DNA of 64,000 nt from Caldilineaceae bacterium SB0661_bin_32. Lineage in GTDB: Bacteria; Chloroflexota; Anaerolineae; Caldilineales; Caldilineaceae. Position 1 is the first letter of the stretch; every line of letters begins with the position of its first letter. Made by a program: the position numbers and the translations under genes. Positions 17,193-27,939 of this stretch are shown piece after piece. The DNA is taken from NCBI GenBank assembly GCA_009841235.1, contig VXMH01000043.1:1-64000 (forward strand), written 5' to 3'. The notes under the pieces were generated by a model that was not told the origin of the DNA, made no database searches, and saw only the letters and a list, made by a program, of their open reading frames with translations.

Positions 17193-18677
17193 CTACCGAA
17201 AGCGGGGTTCTTCCGCCGGCATCTCTGCCGCGGCCGGCGCGGCCATCTCCTGTGAATACTGTACATCCTCTGGCGCCGCTCTCATACCCTCGGCCCGGTA
17301 CTGCTCTCTGCTCCGGGTTGGGTCTCGTCGCGATACATTCTCATCACGCTGGACCGCCCTTCCGAAGCCGTAGAAGAACAGGCCCAGGGGCACGCAAATG
17401 ATGCTGCCGCTGACGAATCCCCAGAGCCCCAACCCGGCGATACCAATGATCTGGGCCTGGATCTGACCGAGAAAGTCAGCCCGAAAGCCTGGGGCCGCCA
17501 GCAGACCGGTGACTCCCTGTCCGGAAACGCCCAGGTAGCTGCCAGCGCCGACCTGCTGCCAACCGGCGCCAGCCGCGCCGTCGGCAAATATGCCAACACA
17601 CAACAGTCCGATTGCGGCGGGAATGCCCACTGCGGCAAAGATGCCGGCGCCGTCGTCAAGGCGGAAAACTCTTTGGAGGGCGAAGGTCGCAAACGGCACA
17701 CTGCCTCCCGCGAGCAGCCCGGTCAGCAGCGCGCCGGCATGCCCTGGAAAAGGCCCCGCGGCCAGCCCGGCGACGACGCCGGCCACAAGCCCTCGTGCGC
17801 TCATCCCCGGATCGCTCGTACCGGTCACGAACCATGTGTACAGCAATGGGACTGTCACACCGCCGGTAGCGTAAAGCAAGCCGTTGACGGCGGTTCGCAT
17901 GGCCGTGTAAGGGGTCGTCCCCGGCTGTTGAACGGGGCTTGCCCATACCCAGGCCAGTACACCTCCCATCACGAAAAGGGAGCCCACGACCGCCAGCAGA
18001 GGCAGGTGGACGGAAGGCAATTCAGGACCGGCCGCGGGCGCCTGGGAGTTCCGCCGCGGCGGCCATACCAGCAATGCGGCCAGCGAAGCGAATGCCGATA
18101 CGAGAAAGACTGTGCCCCCGCCCCCGAAATCGACCAACCCGTGTCCCAGACCGACGTTGCTCCCTAACGCGGCCAGCCAGCCCCCTCCCTGCACCCAATT
18201 GCCGGCCAGCGGATAGACGACCGCGCCAACCACCAGCGCAATAGTCAGAGTAGCCAGCGCCGGCGCCCGCCCTCGCAGAGCCAGTACCGGCAGCAAGGCG
18301 GCGGTCATGGACCAGGGCACATGCGCCAGAAAGAGACCCATCGCAGCAGGCGTCGCCGCCGGACCGGTTAAGAACCATCCATCCAGGCCTGCCGCGATCC
18401 AGCCGACGCCCCAACCTTCGGGAAGCGGGCTCCAGCCCCGCAGCAGGGCAGATAGCTCAGGGTGGTCGGTATAGAGAAAACCGACGCTCCCGAACTGAAA
18501 TGCAAAGCCGGCCGCCCAATACCCCAACCCCGCCAGACAGAAGGCTGCCAGGCCTCCCAATGCGGCATCCCATGCCCGTTGTGCACTCATGCCGGAAGCG
18601 GCAACAAGCATTAGTCCGGCTGGCAGGAGGAAGGCCAGACCGGCGGCTGTCAGTTGCCAGAGATATGAACTGTCCAT
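17193..18677 (-). CDS. Divergent ammonium-transporter (Amt) family protein lacking both pore histidines
   Basis: Polytopic membrane protein of about 494 residues with roughly 11-12 hydrophobic segments. Amt landmarks are recognisable: N-terminal helix with a GLMLV pattern, GYWAAGFAFQFG, the DFAGG-like VDFGGGGTVF and DDGAGIFAAVGIPAAIG. In AmtB the matching places read GGTVVH and VFGVHG, which carry the twin histidines of the conduction pore. Here the first is Phe and the second Val by ungapped local comparison. Ammonium transport is therefore doubtful; it may be a sensor or carry something else. A charged cytoplasmic tail follows the last helix. Start at 18677 chosen over 18752 because the extra 25 residues are not Amt-like. 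No glnK neighbour. Confidence 0.75.
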   Translation of the reverse strand: MDSSYLWQLTAAGLAFLLPAGLMLVAASGMSAQRAWDAALGGLAAFCLAGLGYWAAGFAFQFGSVGFLYTDHPELSALLRGWSPLPEGWGVGWIAAGLDGWFLTGPAATPAAMGLFLAHVPWSMTAALLPVLALRGRAPALATLTIALVVGAVVYPLAGNWVQGGGWLAALGSNVGLGHGLVDFGGGGTVFLVSAFASLAALLVWPPRRNSQAPAAGPELPSVHLPLLAVVGSLFVMGGVLAWVWASPVQQPGTTPYTAMRTAVNGLLYATGGVTVPLLYTWFVTGTSDPGMSARGLVAGVVAGLAAGPFPGHAGALLTGLLAGGSVPFATFALQRVFRLDDGAGIFAAVGIPAAIGLLCVGIFADGAAGAGWQQVGAGSYLGVSGQGVTGLLAAPGFRADFLGQIQAQIIGIAGLGLWGFVSGSIICVPLGLFFYGFGRAVQRDENVSRRDPTRSREQYRAEGMRAAPEDVQYSQEMAAPAAAEMPAEEPRFR

Positions 18678-18919
18678 AGATGTGCAGGTCCTGCGGCGGC
18701 CCGATGAAAGGGGTAGCGCGCTGCCGTTTGCGCACGAGACATGGCCACACACGGCGAGCCGTTTCAGCTCCGTCCGTACGGAACCAATGTGCCGCCGAGC
18801 AACGTTAACCCTAGAATATCAAACATTCGTGAACGGAACAAAGCACACGTCGAAGCCGCACTGTCCCGCGCGTTGGTCTTGGGTCAGCCCGGTGTTACAA
18901 TTGGCGGGTTGCCGCATGA

Positions 18920-20215
18920 ATGCGAAGCAGGGTCTCGCAAGCCCCGCGATTTGGCAGCCCTACTGTGCAGGGGGAATTCATTACTCACCGATTCAGCAGA
19001 GAGGCGCAAAAGGAGCCGCTGCTCCTGAATCTGATCCGGGCTTCCTTCCTGATACTGGTTCTCCTGGTATTGTGGGGGGCGGCCACCGTGTTGCGCGCCC
19101 ATCTGACGGAACAGTTCCTGGCGGTAGAGCGGCAGTCGGCTGCGCTGATAGATCCGGACGAAGGCGAGGATGCACTGACGCCGGAAAACATTGAGGCCTA
19201 TGTTTTGGCACTGATCCTGCGGTATCGGGAAGGACAGTTAGCCGTCCCTGCCAGCGACGATCTACGTCCGCGGCCATTTGCCATCAACCCCGGTGAACCG
19301 GCCCGCTATATTGCCGCACGACTGGCCGCGGCCGGCTTCATTCGCGATGCGGACCTCTTCAACCTGTATCTTCGTGTGGAAGGGCTGGAAAGAAATATAG
19401 AGGCCGGCCACTTCATGCTGGCCGAGTCGATGACAATTCCCGAGATTGCCAATGAGTTGCAGCAGGCCCGTTTTGAAGAGGTGCCCGTGACGATTCCCGA
19501 GGGCTTTCGTGCGGAAGAAATCGCCGAGCGGCTGGCCGAAAACTTCGTGATTGACAGCGAGCGATTCCTGACCGCCGTACGCCAGCCCCACAGCCTGGAC
19601 CTGGTCGCCGACTACGAGTTCCTGAACAATCTCCCTGCCGGCGCTTCCCTGGAAGGCTATCTCTTCCCCGACACCTACCGTTTTCCCGTCAATGCCAGTG
19701 GGCCGGAGATCATCCTGGCTTCGATGCTGGAAAACTTCGGGAACCGGCTTGGTGCAGACAGTCTGAGTGGGGGGAGCAGCGGGATGAGCGGATATGAACT
19801 GATTACGCTGGCTTCGGTCGTAGAGCGGGAGGCCGTCCAGGATGACGAACGGCCCCTGATTGCCAGCGTTTACCTCAATCGGCTAAACAATAGTTGTCCT
19901 GATGTTGGAGGAAGATATCTGCAGGCCGACCCGACTGTGCAGTACGCCAAGGGCACGACAGGCAACTGGTGGTGGAAGCCGCAGACCATTGAAGAGTACG
20001 CGCAAGTGGAAAGCCTCTACAATACCTACCTGCATCCGGGGCTGCCGCCCGGCCCGATCTCCAGTCCGGGCCTGCGAGCAATTGAGGCAACTAGGAATCC
20101 AAGTCAGACGACCTACTGTTTCTTCCTTGCCACTGGCGAAGAAGGGCGTCATGTCTTCGCCAAAACGCTGTCAGAGCATCTGCAGAATCTGTCAATCTAC
20201 GGATATGAGCCCTGA
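18920..20215 (+). CDS. mltG: Endolytic murein transglycosylase MltG (YceG-like)
   Basis: Inner-membrane lytic transglycosylase that cleaves nascent peptidoglycan glycan strands. Seen: one N-terminal transmembrane helix ([16 protein letters not shown]), a LysM-like region, [30 protein letters not shown], the catalytic Glu in LASVVEREA, then [11 protein letters not shown] and the conserved [18 protein letters not shown]. 431 residues, slightly longer than E. coli MltG. The ATG at 18920 lacks a clear ribosome binding site, so a later start is possible. The presence of MltG supports a peptidoglycan-containing cell. Confidence 0.94.
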   Translation: MRSRVSQAPRFGSPTVQGEFITHRFSREAQKEPLLLNLIRASFLILVLLVLWGAATVLRAHLTEQFLAVERQSAALIDPDEGEDALTPENIEAYVLALILRYREGQLAVPASDDLRPRPFAINPGEPARYIAARLAAAGFIRDADLFNLYLRVEGLERNIEAGHFMLAESMTIPEIANELQQARFEEVPVTIPEGFRAEEIAERLAENFVIDSERFLTAVRQPHSLDLVADYEFLNNLPAGASLEGYLFPDTYRFPVNASGPEIILASMLENFGNRLGADSLSGGSSGMSGYELITLASVVEREAVQDDERPLIASVYLNRLNNSCPDVGGRYLQADPTVQYAKGTTGNWWWKPQTIEEYAQVESLYNTYLHPGLPPGPISSPGLRAIEATRNPSQTTYCFFLATGEEGRHVFAKTLSEHLQNLSIYGYEP

Positions 20216-20271
20216 TCGGGCAGTTGCGTATGGCGAAAGCAGTAGCACGACCGCGCAACTGCCGGAATCGG

Positions 20272-21279
20272 ATGCTACATTCAGGCGAAAAATCCGTGCG
20301 TGTTGAAAATCTCGCGCAGCACAAGGCCCGTGATAAGATTGGCCGCGCTCTATCGGCGGCTCGCGTCGTCTTCTGTCTCTTAATTTCTCTGTTTCTTCTG
20401 TCCTGCTCCTCCATGCGGCCCGTCGTGAAGATCGGGCTTCTGGCTCCCTTCGAAGGACTGCATCGAGAGAGTGGATACGAAGCCCTTTCCGCCATGCGCG
20501 CTGCACTGGCGGACTATCCGCTGGATGAATTCGAGGCGCTGCCCCTCGCGTTAGATACGTCAGCCGACCCGGCCCAGGCCCGCCGCGCAGCTGCCAAACT
20601 GCTCCGCGACGGTAGTGTCGCCGCCGTAATCGGGCCTCTGCAAATGCGTCAGGTCTTTGCGGTTGCCGACATCATGGCCGCTTCGGACGTAGACTGGCGT
20701 CCGCCGACAGTGCCGGCCACGGCAGAGACGGCACGGGCGTTGGTAAGGGCATTCATCCTCAATATGTCAGGGCAGAACATTGTGGTTGCAGGCCTGGACT
20801 CCGGTTGGCCGCTGTTTTCTGAAGAGGAGTTGTCCTCCGATACTGGCAAAACGGTAACGAGAATCGAAGGCGAGACTGCCGCCGCGGCAGCGGATGGCGT
20901 GCTGTGGCTTGGTAGTGCCCCGGAGGGCGCGGCGTTTCTGGGCCGTCTGCGATTGCAAAGCCGTACAATTCCCTTCTGGACTACCGCCATAGCAGGCGAT
21001 CCGGTCTTCCATTCGCTCCTATTGGAACGGCTGGACGGGACACCGCCAGGCCCCGTCTACTGGGGCGTCGCGCCAGGAGAAATTGGAAATCAGTTCAACG
21101 AATGGGCAGCGACGCACCCTGACGCCGCGCCGACAGCCTTCGCCGTCTACCATGCCACGCGGCGGACTTTGCAACAGATTTCCGGTGATGACGTCCCCTC
21201 GAATGTACAGGAGATAGCAGTCTTTTCCGTCGACCGTGAGGGCACAAGCGAACTGGCGGAGATCGTACCGGTCCCCTGA
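20272..21279 (+). CDS. Periplasmic-binding-protein-like lipoprotein
   Basis: A hydrophobic segment ending in the lipobox LLSC is followed by VKIGLLAPFEG and a type-1 periplasmic-binding fold pattern like branched-chain amino acid receptors (Leu/Ile/Val-binding family), including a VAAVIGPLQMRQ stretch and VLWLGSAPEGAAFLGRL. It is smaller than typical receptors and there is no ABC permease or ATPase gene nearby, so transport is not supported; ligand sensing or a divergent role is possible. Starts 57 or fewer bases after mltG depending on the start; TTG 20224, ATG 20230, ATG 20272 and GTG 20299 are all candidates. Confidence 0.65.
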   Translation: MLHSGEKSVRVENLAQHKARDKIGRALSAARVVFCLLISLFLLSCSSMRPVVKIGLLAPFEGLHRESGYEALSAMRAALADYPLDEFEALPLALDTSADPAQARRAAAKLLRDGSVAAVIGPLQMRQVFAVADIMAASDVDWRPPTVPATAETARALVRAFILNMSGQNIVVAGLDSGWPLFSEEELSSDTGKTVTRIEGETAAAAADGVLWLGSAPEGAAFLGRLRLQSRTIPFWTTAIAGDPVFHSLLLERLDGTPPGPVYWGVAPGEIGNQFNEWAATHPDAAPTAFAVYHATRRTLQQISGDDVPSNVQEIAVFSVDREGTSELAEIVPVP

Positions 21280-21345
21280 CGCGGGAGCCGCCGGGATGGC
21301 AGTCGGACACGCGTCAGCCAAAATGTATCCACCGCAGAATTACAA

Positions 21346-22554
21346 ATGCGTCTTCTCTTCATTTCCTGGGAGTACCCCCCGAATGTCGTAGGCGGGATAG
21401 GAAAACATGTGTCGGAGCTTGTGCAGGCATTCCTTGCCCTTCCCGACGAGATCACGACGCCCTTCCAGCTGGACCTGCTGACGCCCCACAGTGGGAACGC
21501 ACCTCTCGTTGAAGAGCTGTCGAAGTCAGTGACGGTCCACCGCGTGGAAACCCCCTTGGTCAATCCCCTGGACCTTTTTAACAGCGTTGTGGACAATAAC
21601 CGCTACCTTGTCTCAAAGGCCAGGGAGCTGCACGAAAACGTCCCCTATTCGCTGATCCACGTCCACGATTGGTTGACGGCATCAGCCGGCATCGAACTGA
21701 AGCATGCCTGGAAGATTCCTCTTGTTACGACCATCCATGCTACCGAAAGAGGGAGGCACCATTCGCACTTGCCCAGTGAGACCAGCCACAATATCAATCA
21801 GCTGGAGTGGCAGGTATGCTTCGAATCCTGGCGGCTCATCGTCTGCAGCTCCTACATGGCTGGCGAGCTGCGCAGATTCTTCGACGTGCCTCTCGACAAA
21901 GTCACCTTGATTCCGAACGGTGTTGACGTCTCTCCATTTGAGTCCTGTTCGGACGAACGCGTTCGGGAATTAAAGGGCAGATTCGCTCCAAACGGCGAAA
22001 GGCTGCTGTTCTATGTCGGGCGCATCACGCCGGAGAAAGGCGTCCAGGTGTTGCTGCATGCGCTCCCTTCAATTCTCGAGAGACATCCCAACGTGCGGCT
22101 GCTGGTGGCAGGTAGAAACAGCGAGCAGATGCAGCCGCTGGTAGACGAGTTGGGAATCGGGGAAGCCGTGGAGCTGTTGGGGTTTGTCGACAGTGAAACG
22201 AGGGACTGCCTCTATCGCAGCGTCGATGCAGCCGTCTTTCCCAGCCTCTATGAACCTTTTGGGATCGTCGCGCTTGAGGCGATGGCCGCCGGCTGTAATG
22301 TCATTGCCAGTGAAGTCGGCGGGCTGGCCGAAGTTGTCGACCACCGACGCACAGGTCTGACGGTGCGGGCCAATGATTCACAAAGTATAGCCTGGGCGGT
22401 GGACCAGATCTTCACGGATCAGGTTCAGGCGCAGGCCATGCGCGCCCGTGCGCTTCAGGAGGTGACTCGCTCTTACAACTGGGATGCCATTGCCGCTTCC
22501 ACAGTGAACATGTACAGGGCGGTGGAGGCGCAAAGGAAAGGCGTCAACTGGTGA
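21346..22554 (+). CDS. GT4 glycosyltransferase (glycogen-synthase-like)
   Basis: GT-B retaining glycosyltransferase. Seen: N-terminal acceptor domain starting [20 protein letters not shown] (the glycine-rich loop of glycogen-synthase-type GT4), [11 protein letters not shown], the donor-domain start [19 protein letters not shown], and the E-x7-E signature [18 protein letters not shown]. 402 residues. Likely uses a nucleotide sugar; donor and acceptor unknown. It follows the binding-protein-like gene by 66 bases and overlaps the 3' end of the convergent phosphorylase gene by 11 bases. Confidence 0.88.
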   Translation: MRLLFISWEYPPNVVGGIGKHVSELVQAFLALPDEITTPFQLDLLTPHSGNAPLVEELSKSVTVHRVETPLVNPLDLFNSVVDNNRYLVSKARELHENVPYSLIHVHDWLTASAGIELKHAWKIPLVTTIHATERGRHHSHLPSETSHNINQLEWQVCFESWRLIVCSSYMAGELRRFFDVPLDKVTLIPNGVDVSPFESCSDERVRELKGRFAPNGERLLFYVGRITPEKGVQVLLHALPSILERHPNVRLLVAGRNSEQMQPLVDELGIGEAVELLGFVDSETRDCLYRSVDAAVFPSLYEPFGIVALEAMAAGCNVIASEVGGLAEVVDHRRTGLTVRANDSQSIAWAVDQIFTDQVQAQAMRARALQEVTRSYNWDAIAASTVNMYRAVEAQRKGVNW

Positions 22555-23953
22555 TCCGGTCCAAAATGATCGGCCGCTCTGGACCCCCCGGTCCTGTATC
22601 CCTCTCAGCACTGACCCTCTCTTCCGGTTCAGCTGCGGCCTCTTGTGGCAAATCACGAAAACTGTAAGCGTCCAATATCCGGTCCGCCGCCAGTCGAGCT
22701 GCATCCGCGTCGGCCGCGTGGACCGTACATAGCGGGTCGCCAGCCAGGACCTGCTCACCCACCTTCGACGCCAACACGACGCCGACCCGGTGGTCGATGG
22801 CATCACCCTTGCGTTGCCGGCCGCCCCCCAGCGCCGCTGCGGCAAGCCCGACTGCCCGTGCATCCAAGCGGCTGACAATGCCGCCGCGCTTCGACTTCAG
22901 CTCCAAAACTGCGGGCGCAGTGTCCAGCAGGTCCGGGTTTGCGACCGCGGCCGCATCACCTCCCTGGGCTGCTACAAACTGAACGAACTTGTCAAAGGCC
23001 GCCCCAGAGCCAATTGCCTCCAGAACTCTGCTCCTGGCAGAGCTGCGCCCGGACTCTTCCCCCGCAGCCTCATGTTCCTTATGAAGTTCCGGGTCGCCCA
23101 GCAGCAGCATTTCGGTCGCAACTTCCTGTGTCAGCTCCTGGAAATCAGCCGGTCCGCCCCCCTGCAGCGTATCTATCGCCTCCCGAACTTCAAGAATGTT
23201 GCCGACCGCCCGTCCCAGAGGCTGTTCCATCGCCGTAACCAGCGCCGTAACCCGGCGGCCCGCGCCCCTGCCGATTGAGACCATCAGCTCGGCCAGCTCT
23301 CTGGCCTCCGGCAGCAGTTCCATGAACGCGCCCCGTCCGCACTTTACGTCCAGGACAATAGCGTCGGCGCCGGCAGCCAGCTTCTTGCTCATAATGCTGC
23401 CGGCAATAAGGGGCAAGCTGGGCACGGTTCCGGTGACATCCCGCAGCGCATAGAGCAGCTGGTCCGCCGGCGCGAGCGCGGCCGTCTGTGCAGCCACGAC
23501 CAGGCCCACCTCCCTCAGCTGACGGCGGAACTGCGCCGTACTCAGGTTGGCGCTCCAACCGGGAATGCCTTCCAGTTTGTCGATTGTTCCCCCGGAAAAA
23601 CTGAGCCCGCGACCGCTCATCTTGCCGACCGGCAACCCGCAGGCCGCCGCAATCGGTCCCACGGTCAACGTTGTCTTGTCTCCCACGCCTCCGCTGGAAT
23701 GCTTGTCCACGATCAGCTTTTCCGACTGGGCCAGCGCGCGCAGATCGAGTGTCTCTCCGCTGGCAGCCATAGCCAGCGTAAGCGCAGTCGATTCCGCCGG
23801 TGTCATTCCTCGAAAATAGACCGCCATGGCCCAGGAAGCGATCTGGTAATCGGGGACTGTCCCTTCAACGATTCCCTCCATCAGGAATTTTAACTCGCCG
23901 GCACTGTGTTCGCCGCCGTCTCGCTTCTTTGTGATCAAGTCGACTACGTTCAT
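22544..23953 (-). CDS. Pyrimidine-nucleoside / thymidine phosphorylase
   Basis: Phosphorolyses thymidine, and in the Pdp type uridine, for nucleoside salvage. Seen: [14 protein letters not shown], the signature region [35 protein letters not shown], and the C-terminal alpha/beta domain with [16 protein letters not shown]. 469 residues; the final 30 residues are a charged extension. Whether it is DeoA- or Pdp-type cannot be decided from the motifs alone. Divergent from trmFO. Confidence 0.93.
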   Translation of the reverse strand: MNVVDLITKKRDGGEHSAGELKFLMEGIVEGTVPDYQIASWAMAVYFRGMTPAESTALTLAMAASGETLDLRALAQSEKLIVDKHSSGGVGDKTTLTVGPIAAACGLPVGKMSGRGLSFSGGTIDKLEGIPGWSANLSTAQFRRQLREVGLVVAAQTAALAPADQLLYALRDVTGTVPSLPLIAGSIMSKKLAAGADAIVLDVKCGRGAFMELLPEARELAELMVSIGRGAGRRVTALVTAMEQPLGRAVGNILEVREAIDTLQGGGPADFQELTQEVATEMLLLGDPELHKEHEAAGEESGRSSARSRVLEAIGSGAAFDKFVQFVAAQGGDAAAVANPDLLDTAPAVLELKSKRGGIVSRLDARAVGLAAAALGGGRQRKGDAIDHRVGVVLASKVGEQVLAGDPLCTVHAADADAARLAADRILDAYSFRDLPQEAAAEPEERVSAERDTGPGGPERPIILDRITS

Positions 23954-24130
23954 CTTGACGTTCTTTGGCGCCTAACGCGTTGGTGGTAAACTTGCACAGT
24001 GCCGCAGTAAGGGTCTCGGAAACTGATGGTTCGCTTGCGCCGTCGCGTTCCCGGAGTAGTGCGGCCGCGCCGCGATTGTACACGACCGTTCCTTGCGGAA
24101 CAGCATTATATTATCCATCCAGAGCGAAAA

Positions 24131-25474
24131 ATGGGCAAGACAGTTACAGTGGTAGGAGGCGGCCTGGCAGGCACGGAAGCGGCCTGGCAGCTGGCGCAAC
24201 GGGGGATTTCCGTACGTCTTTTTGAAATGCGTCCGGTGCGGCAAACGCCCGCCCATGTCACCGACCGTCTGGCTGAGCTGGTCTGCTCAAACTCCATGGG
24301 CAGCACGCTGCCCGACCGGGCCCTGGGAATCCTCAAGAACGAAATGCTGCATATGGGCAGCTTTGTGATCCGTACGGCCTTCAAACATGCCTTGCCCGCC
24401 GGACAGGCCCTGGCCGTCGGCAGAGATGAGTTCGCGGAGGAGATCACCGGTAGCATAGCCTCGCACCCGAGAATCGAGCTGCTCCGTCAGGAAGTGACGG
24501 CCATACCCGAAGGTCCGACAATTCTGGCGACCGGCCCCCTGACAAGCGACGCCCTGACTCGCGCCGTCCAATCCCTGACCGGCCCATACCTTTACTTTTA
24601 CGATGCCATGGCCCCGATCGTCACCTCAGAGAGCATCGACACTTCGATCGCGTTCCGCCGCAACCGCTGGGACAAGGCCGGCAGCGAAGGTACCGACGAA
24701 GGCGACTACCTTAACTGTCCGCTCAATCAGACCGAATACGAGGCCTTTGTCGACGCGCTGCTGGCCGCCCCCCGGCTTGAGCTGTCAGGGGCAGACAAGG
24801 AGCTCGAGCGCTACTTCGAAGGCTGTATGCCGATCGAGGCGCTGGCGCAACGCGGCAAGGACGCCCTGGCATTCGGGCCTATGCGACCGGTCGGTCTGCG
24901 GGATCCCGGCACGGGGCAGCGCCCCTTCGCCGTGGTCCAACTCAGGCAGGACAATGTCGCCGGCACGCTATATAATCTTGTCGGTTTCCAGACAAATGTG
25001 AAGTGGGGCGCACAGGCCGACGTCCTCCGAATGATTCCCGGACTGCAGGATGCGGAGTTCGTGCGCCTGGGACAGATGCACCGCAATACGTTCATTAACA
25101 GCCCGACTCTTCTGGAACCGACGCTTCAGTTCAAGGGGAGAGACGATCTCTTCTTCGCAGGGCAGATAACCGGTACGGAAGGGTATGTTGGCAGCGCGTT
25201 GGGGGGGCTACTGTCCGGGATAAATATGGCGCGCCTGCTGCGAAATGAGCCGCCACTGCAATTGCCCCGCGCCGCCATGTCCGGGGCCCTGTTCCACTAC
25301 ATCACCAACGCCGCGGCCGACGACTTTCAACCCATGAAAGCAAACATGGGCTTGCTGCCTCCTCTCCCGGAACGCGTCCGAAACAAGCGGATGCGTTACG
25401 CCGCATACGCCGATAGGGCGAAGCAGAAGCTGGAAGACTACCTTGTACAGAAGGGTTTCAGTCCGGTTTCCTGA
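24131..25474 (+). CDS. trmFO: tRNA m5U54 methyltransferase, folate/FAD-dependent
   Basis: TrmFO makes 5-methyluridine at tRNA position 54 with methylene-THF and FADH2. Seen: N-terminal FAD-binding [84 protein letters not shown] with a catalytic-region Cys, and [15 protein letters not shown]. 447 residues from ATG 24131; the in-frame extension to 24026 is not family-like. Present in bacteria that lack TrmA. Followed by a clear terminator. Confidence 0.97.
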   Translation: MGKTVTVVGGGLAGTEAAWQLAQRGISVRLFEMRPVRQTPAHVTDRLAELVCSNSMGSTLPDRALGILKNEMLHMGSFVIRTAFKHALPAGQALAVGRDEFAEEITGSIASHPRIELLRQEVTAIPEGPTILATGPLTSDALTRAVQSLTGPYLYFYDAMAPIVTSESIDTSIAFRRNRWDKAGSEGTDEGDYLNCPLNQTEYEAFVDALLAAPRLELSGADKELERYFEGCMPIEALAQRGKDALAFGPMRPVGLRDPGTGQRPFAVVQLRQDNVAGTLYNLVGFQTNVKWGAQADVLRMIPGLQDAEFVRLGQMHRNTFINSPTLLEPTLQFKGRDDLFFAGQITGTEGYVGSALGGLLSGINMARLLRNEPPLQLPRAAMSGALFHYITNAAADDFQPMKANMGLLPPLPERVRNKRMRYAAYADRAKQKLEDYLVQKGFSPVS

Positions 25475-25507
25475 AAAGGCGAACTGTTCGCAGGCGGGAA
25501 ATAGTAT

Positions 25508-25530
25508 GGCCCGGCGTCGGCCGGGCCTTC
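25508..25530 (+). terminator. Terminator after trmFO
   Basis: GGCCCGGC (25508-25515), loop GTCG, GCCGGGCC (25520-25527), followed by TTCTGT. The stem is perfect and very GC-rich, 33 bases past the trmFO stop. Confidence 0.75.
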
Positions 25531-25574
25531 TGTCGGGCTGAATTGTCTGACTACCGTCGGGTTTTCCAATCCGG

Positions 25575-26711
25575 TTACTCCGCCGCCCTGGCATTGACAA
25601 TCGCGAGCAGCGCGTTCGTCTGGTCCAGCTTTACCTTGTAGATTTCGAAATCGCCAAAATAGGCGCGATCGTACCGGTCCCCTTCGAATTCGCCAGTAAA
25701 GAACCAGCGCTTGGTATATTGCATGGAGACGAGCATTCCTGTGCGGACGTCGTGGCAAGTCAGACCAATGTAGACCGTCGTCCAACCGCTTTCCTCTGCA
25801 ACTTCCGCCTCCTGTTCATCGCTGCACCAGACCTCTATCTCCTCTCCCGTATCCAGGTGAAACAGCGCGTTGGCGATTCCAGGGCGGGGCCCCAGCCAGT
25901 AGTTGAAGAAAAACAGCCCGGTCGAGTTAGGATAGCGCTCCGTACCCTCGAGACGGTCAATCTGGTGCGGCCACGTGGAATCTTCCCCGCACGCCTCTTC
26001 CCAGGTAACGATTCGATTAATCTCCAACCAGCGCAGATCGCGATTGCTGTGGATCTCCGTTCGGGAAACGGCGGCGCACTCATTGACGGCGCAGCGCCGC
26101 GAACCGCACTCATACTGAACGTTCCAGGAGGCCGCAAGGTCCTCAGGGAATAGAGGAATCAATGGGGGCAGTGTCTCTGCGTTTTCGTCAGGCGTCACCA
26201 CTATCTGAGATATCCAGGCGGTTTGCGGAGCCTCAACTTCAGTGTCATCCTCTCCATCGATACAGCAGATTCGCCACCACCCCCCATCCGTCCGGCCCGT
26301 AGTCGTAAAAGTATCTCCTTCGACGGCTCTGGACACGACCTGAAAGTCGATACTGGGTCCGCTCCGGATATTGGCTCGGGGTCTCTTTATGGTCAGGATC
26401 GCCGGTTCAACGCTCCCATCCGGGTCTGCTTCAACACCCTCGGTTTCCGGCGACCTCCCTGCGCCTCCACCCTGTTCCAAAGGCACGATCCCTGGCGGCA
26501 AGGCCTTTTCCTCTTCAGTTTCAACCGTTGCCTGCGCGACCGCCAGGTTGGGGTCTTCGGCAGGAATCGGCACGCACGCAGCGAGCCCGGACAGACACAG
26601 GCACACGAACACGCACGTCAAGCAGGTTTTGATCCGCCCGGCAACACCAGACCACATTCTCGTCAGCAGAAAGTGGTCCGATCGGTTCGCAAACCCTTCG
26701 GCGTTATTCAT
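25575..26711 (-). CDS. SH3b-domain lipoprotein of unknown function
   Basis: The N-terminus carries a signal with lipobox LAAC near residue 46, then an acidic linker, then a bacterial SH3-like segment (ANIRSGPSIDFQVVSRAVEGDTF ... WWRICCID in pieces, residues about 112-160). The C-terminal 200 residues are Cys- and Trp-rich (YECGSRRCAVNECAAV, WLGPRPGIANALFHLD) with no family I recognise. SH3b domains in exported proteins commonly bind cell-wall or surface ligands. Start may be 26711 or the ATG at 26657. Function not assigned. Confidence 0.7.
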   Translation of the reverse strand: MNNAEGFANRSDHFLLTRMWSGVAGRIKTCLTCVFVCLCLSGLAACVPIPAEDPNLAVAQATVETEEEKALPPGIVPLEQGGGAGRSPETEGVEADPDGSVEPAILTIKRPRANIRSGPSIDFQVVSRAVEGDTFTTTGRTDGGWWRICCIDGEDDTEVEAPQTAWISQIVVTPDENAETLPPLIPLFPEDLAASWNVQYECGSRRCAVNECAAVSRTEIHSNRDLRWLEINRIVTWEEACGEDSTWPHQIDRLEGTERYPNSTGLFFFNYWLGPRPGIANALFHLDTGEEIEVWCSDEQEAEVAEESGWTTVYIGLTCHDVRTGMLVSMQYTKRWFFTGEFEGDRYDRAYFGDFEIYKVKLDQTNALLAIVNARAAE

Positions 26712-26774
26712 CTCCGGATGCGCCCCTGTTCATGAATCTCATCATATTTTGACTGATAGAGCGGTGAGGAAGGG

Positions 26775-26801
26775 TTCGGCGGCCAAGCTTCGGCCGCCGA
26801 A
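26775..26801. other. Perfect 10-bp hairpin in intergenic space
   Basis: TTCGGCGGCC (26775-26784), loop AAGCTTC, GGCCGCCGAA (26792-26801). No U-tract follows on either strand, so termination is not supported. It lies between the divergent SH3 lipoprotein and mannosyltransferase genes; bases 26802-26970 are visibly AT-richer and probably promoter-bearing. Confidence 0.45.
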
Positions 26802-26982
26802 ACAGTTGCTGACAGTTTTCATATTTTCTTCGATTTTCAGTATAGCGATGTTGTGGCGGATTGACAATAGTTGTGTTCTAATGGGCGATGTCCTTCTTGC
26901 CTTCCCATTGAGCACGAATGTAAGCTGTTCAGCATACGTAGGTTAATCGTGCCAAAACCAGTCATTTTATTCTAAAGGCAAA

Positions 26983-27939
26983 ATGAACTGTTTAGAAGAC
27001 CGGTGTGAGCCGCAAGACAATCCCCTGCAAACCGGGCCGGCGGCTTCCGCCCTTGCGGGCAGTTCGCGGTCAGAGGACGAGGAGGAGTTTCCCGGCGCCA
27101 GAACTCCCGACTTGGCGTCCTCCAGTTGGCAGGAGGCAGCACTTGCCGTCGTAGTGCCTACCTACAACGAAGCCGACAATCTCGAAGAGCTGGTCGATAC
27201 CCTGTTTTCCTTGCCGTTGAAAAACATGCAACTGGTGATCGTTGACGACGACTCGCCTGACGGCACGGGCGCACTCGCCGATAAGGTGGCGCAACACTAC
27301 AACCAGGTCCATACGCGAATGTCGGTGGTTCATCGCTCCAAAAAGGGCGGGCTGGGCACGGCCTACGTAGCCGGCTTTCAACGCGCGCTTGCGGACGGCG
27401 CAGATTTCGTCGTGCAGATGGATGCCGACTTCAGCCACTGTCCGACCTACATACTGCAGATGCTCGGCGTCGTTTTCGCCACCGGCATGGACGTCGTCAT
27501 CGGCAGCCGCTACGTGCCAGGGGGTACTCTGGACGAGAATTGGAACTGGTGGCGAAGTCTTCTCAGCAAGTGGGCCAACATCTACTGCCGCACTGTCCTG
27601 AAGATCCAAGTACGCGACATGACGGCCGGTTTCAAGCTCTGGCAGCGAAGCGCGCTGCAGGAGATCAAGTTGGAAACGATCAGGAGCAACGGGTATATCT
27701 TCCAAGTCGAAATGGCCTACCTGAGTGAAAAACTTGGCTTCCGCATCATTGAACTGCCCATTCACTTCGAAGATCGCCGCGTTGGCCAGAGCAAAATGAA
27801 TGTGTCGGTCAAGTTGGAGTCAATCTGGCGCGTGTGGGAACTACTGTGGCGGCATCGCAAGCGTGTTTCGGAAGGCAGAGCACCGCTCACTCAGCCCCGG
27901 CCTGTCATGAGCCGCGGCAGACCCGCTCCCCACCGTTAG
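26983..27939 (+). CDS. Polyprenol-phosphate mannosyltransferase (GT2, DPM1-like)
   Basis: Transfers mannose (or another hexose) from a GDP-sugar to a polyprenyl phosphate on the cytoplasmic membrane face. Seen: a disordered 55-residue N-terminal extension, then the GT-A fold [31 protein letters not shown], the DxD-type [18 protein letters not shown] and a C-terminal RVGQSKMN as in Dpm1. It lacks the C-terminal membrane helices of some bacterial homologues. AAAGG lies upstream of ATG 26983. The next gene begins at the base after its stop, so the products probably act together in lipid-linked sugar or surface glycan assembly. Confidence 0.88.
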   Translation: MNCLEDRCEPQDNPLQTGPAASALAGSSRSEDEEEFPGARTPDLASSSWQEAALAVVVPTYNEADNLEELVDTLFSLPLKNMQLVIVDDDSPDGTGALADKVAQHYNQVHTRMSVVHRSKKGGLGTAYVAGFQRALADGADFVVQMDADFSHCPTYILQMLGVVFATGMDVVIGSRYVPGGTLDENWNWWRSLLSKWANIYCRTVLKIQVRDMTAGFKLWQRSALQEIKLETIRSNGYIFQVEMAYLSEKLGFRIIELPIHFEDRRVGQSKMNVSVKLESIWRVWELLWRHRKRVSEGRAPLTQPRPVMSRGRPAPHR

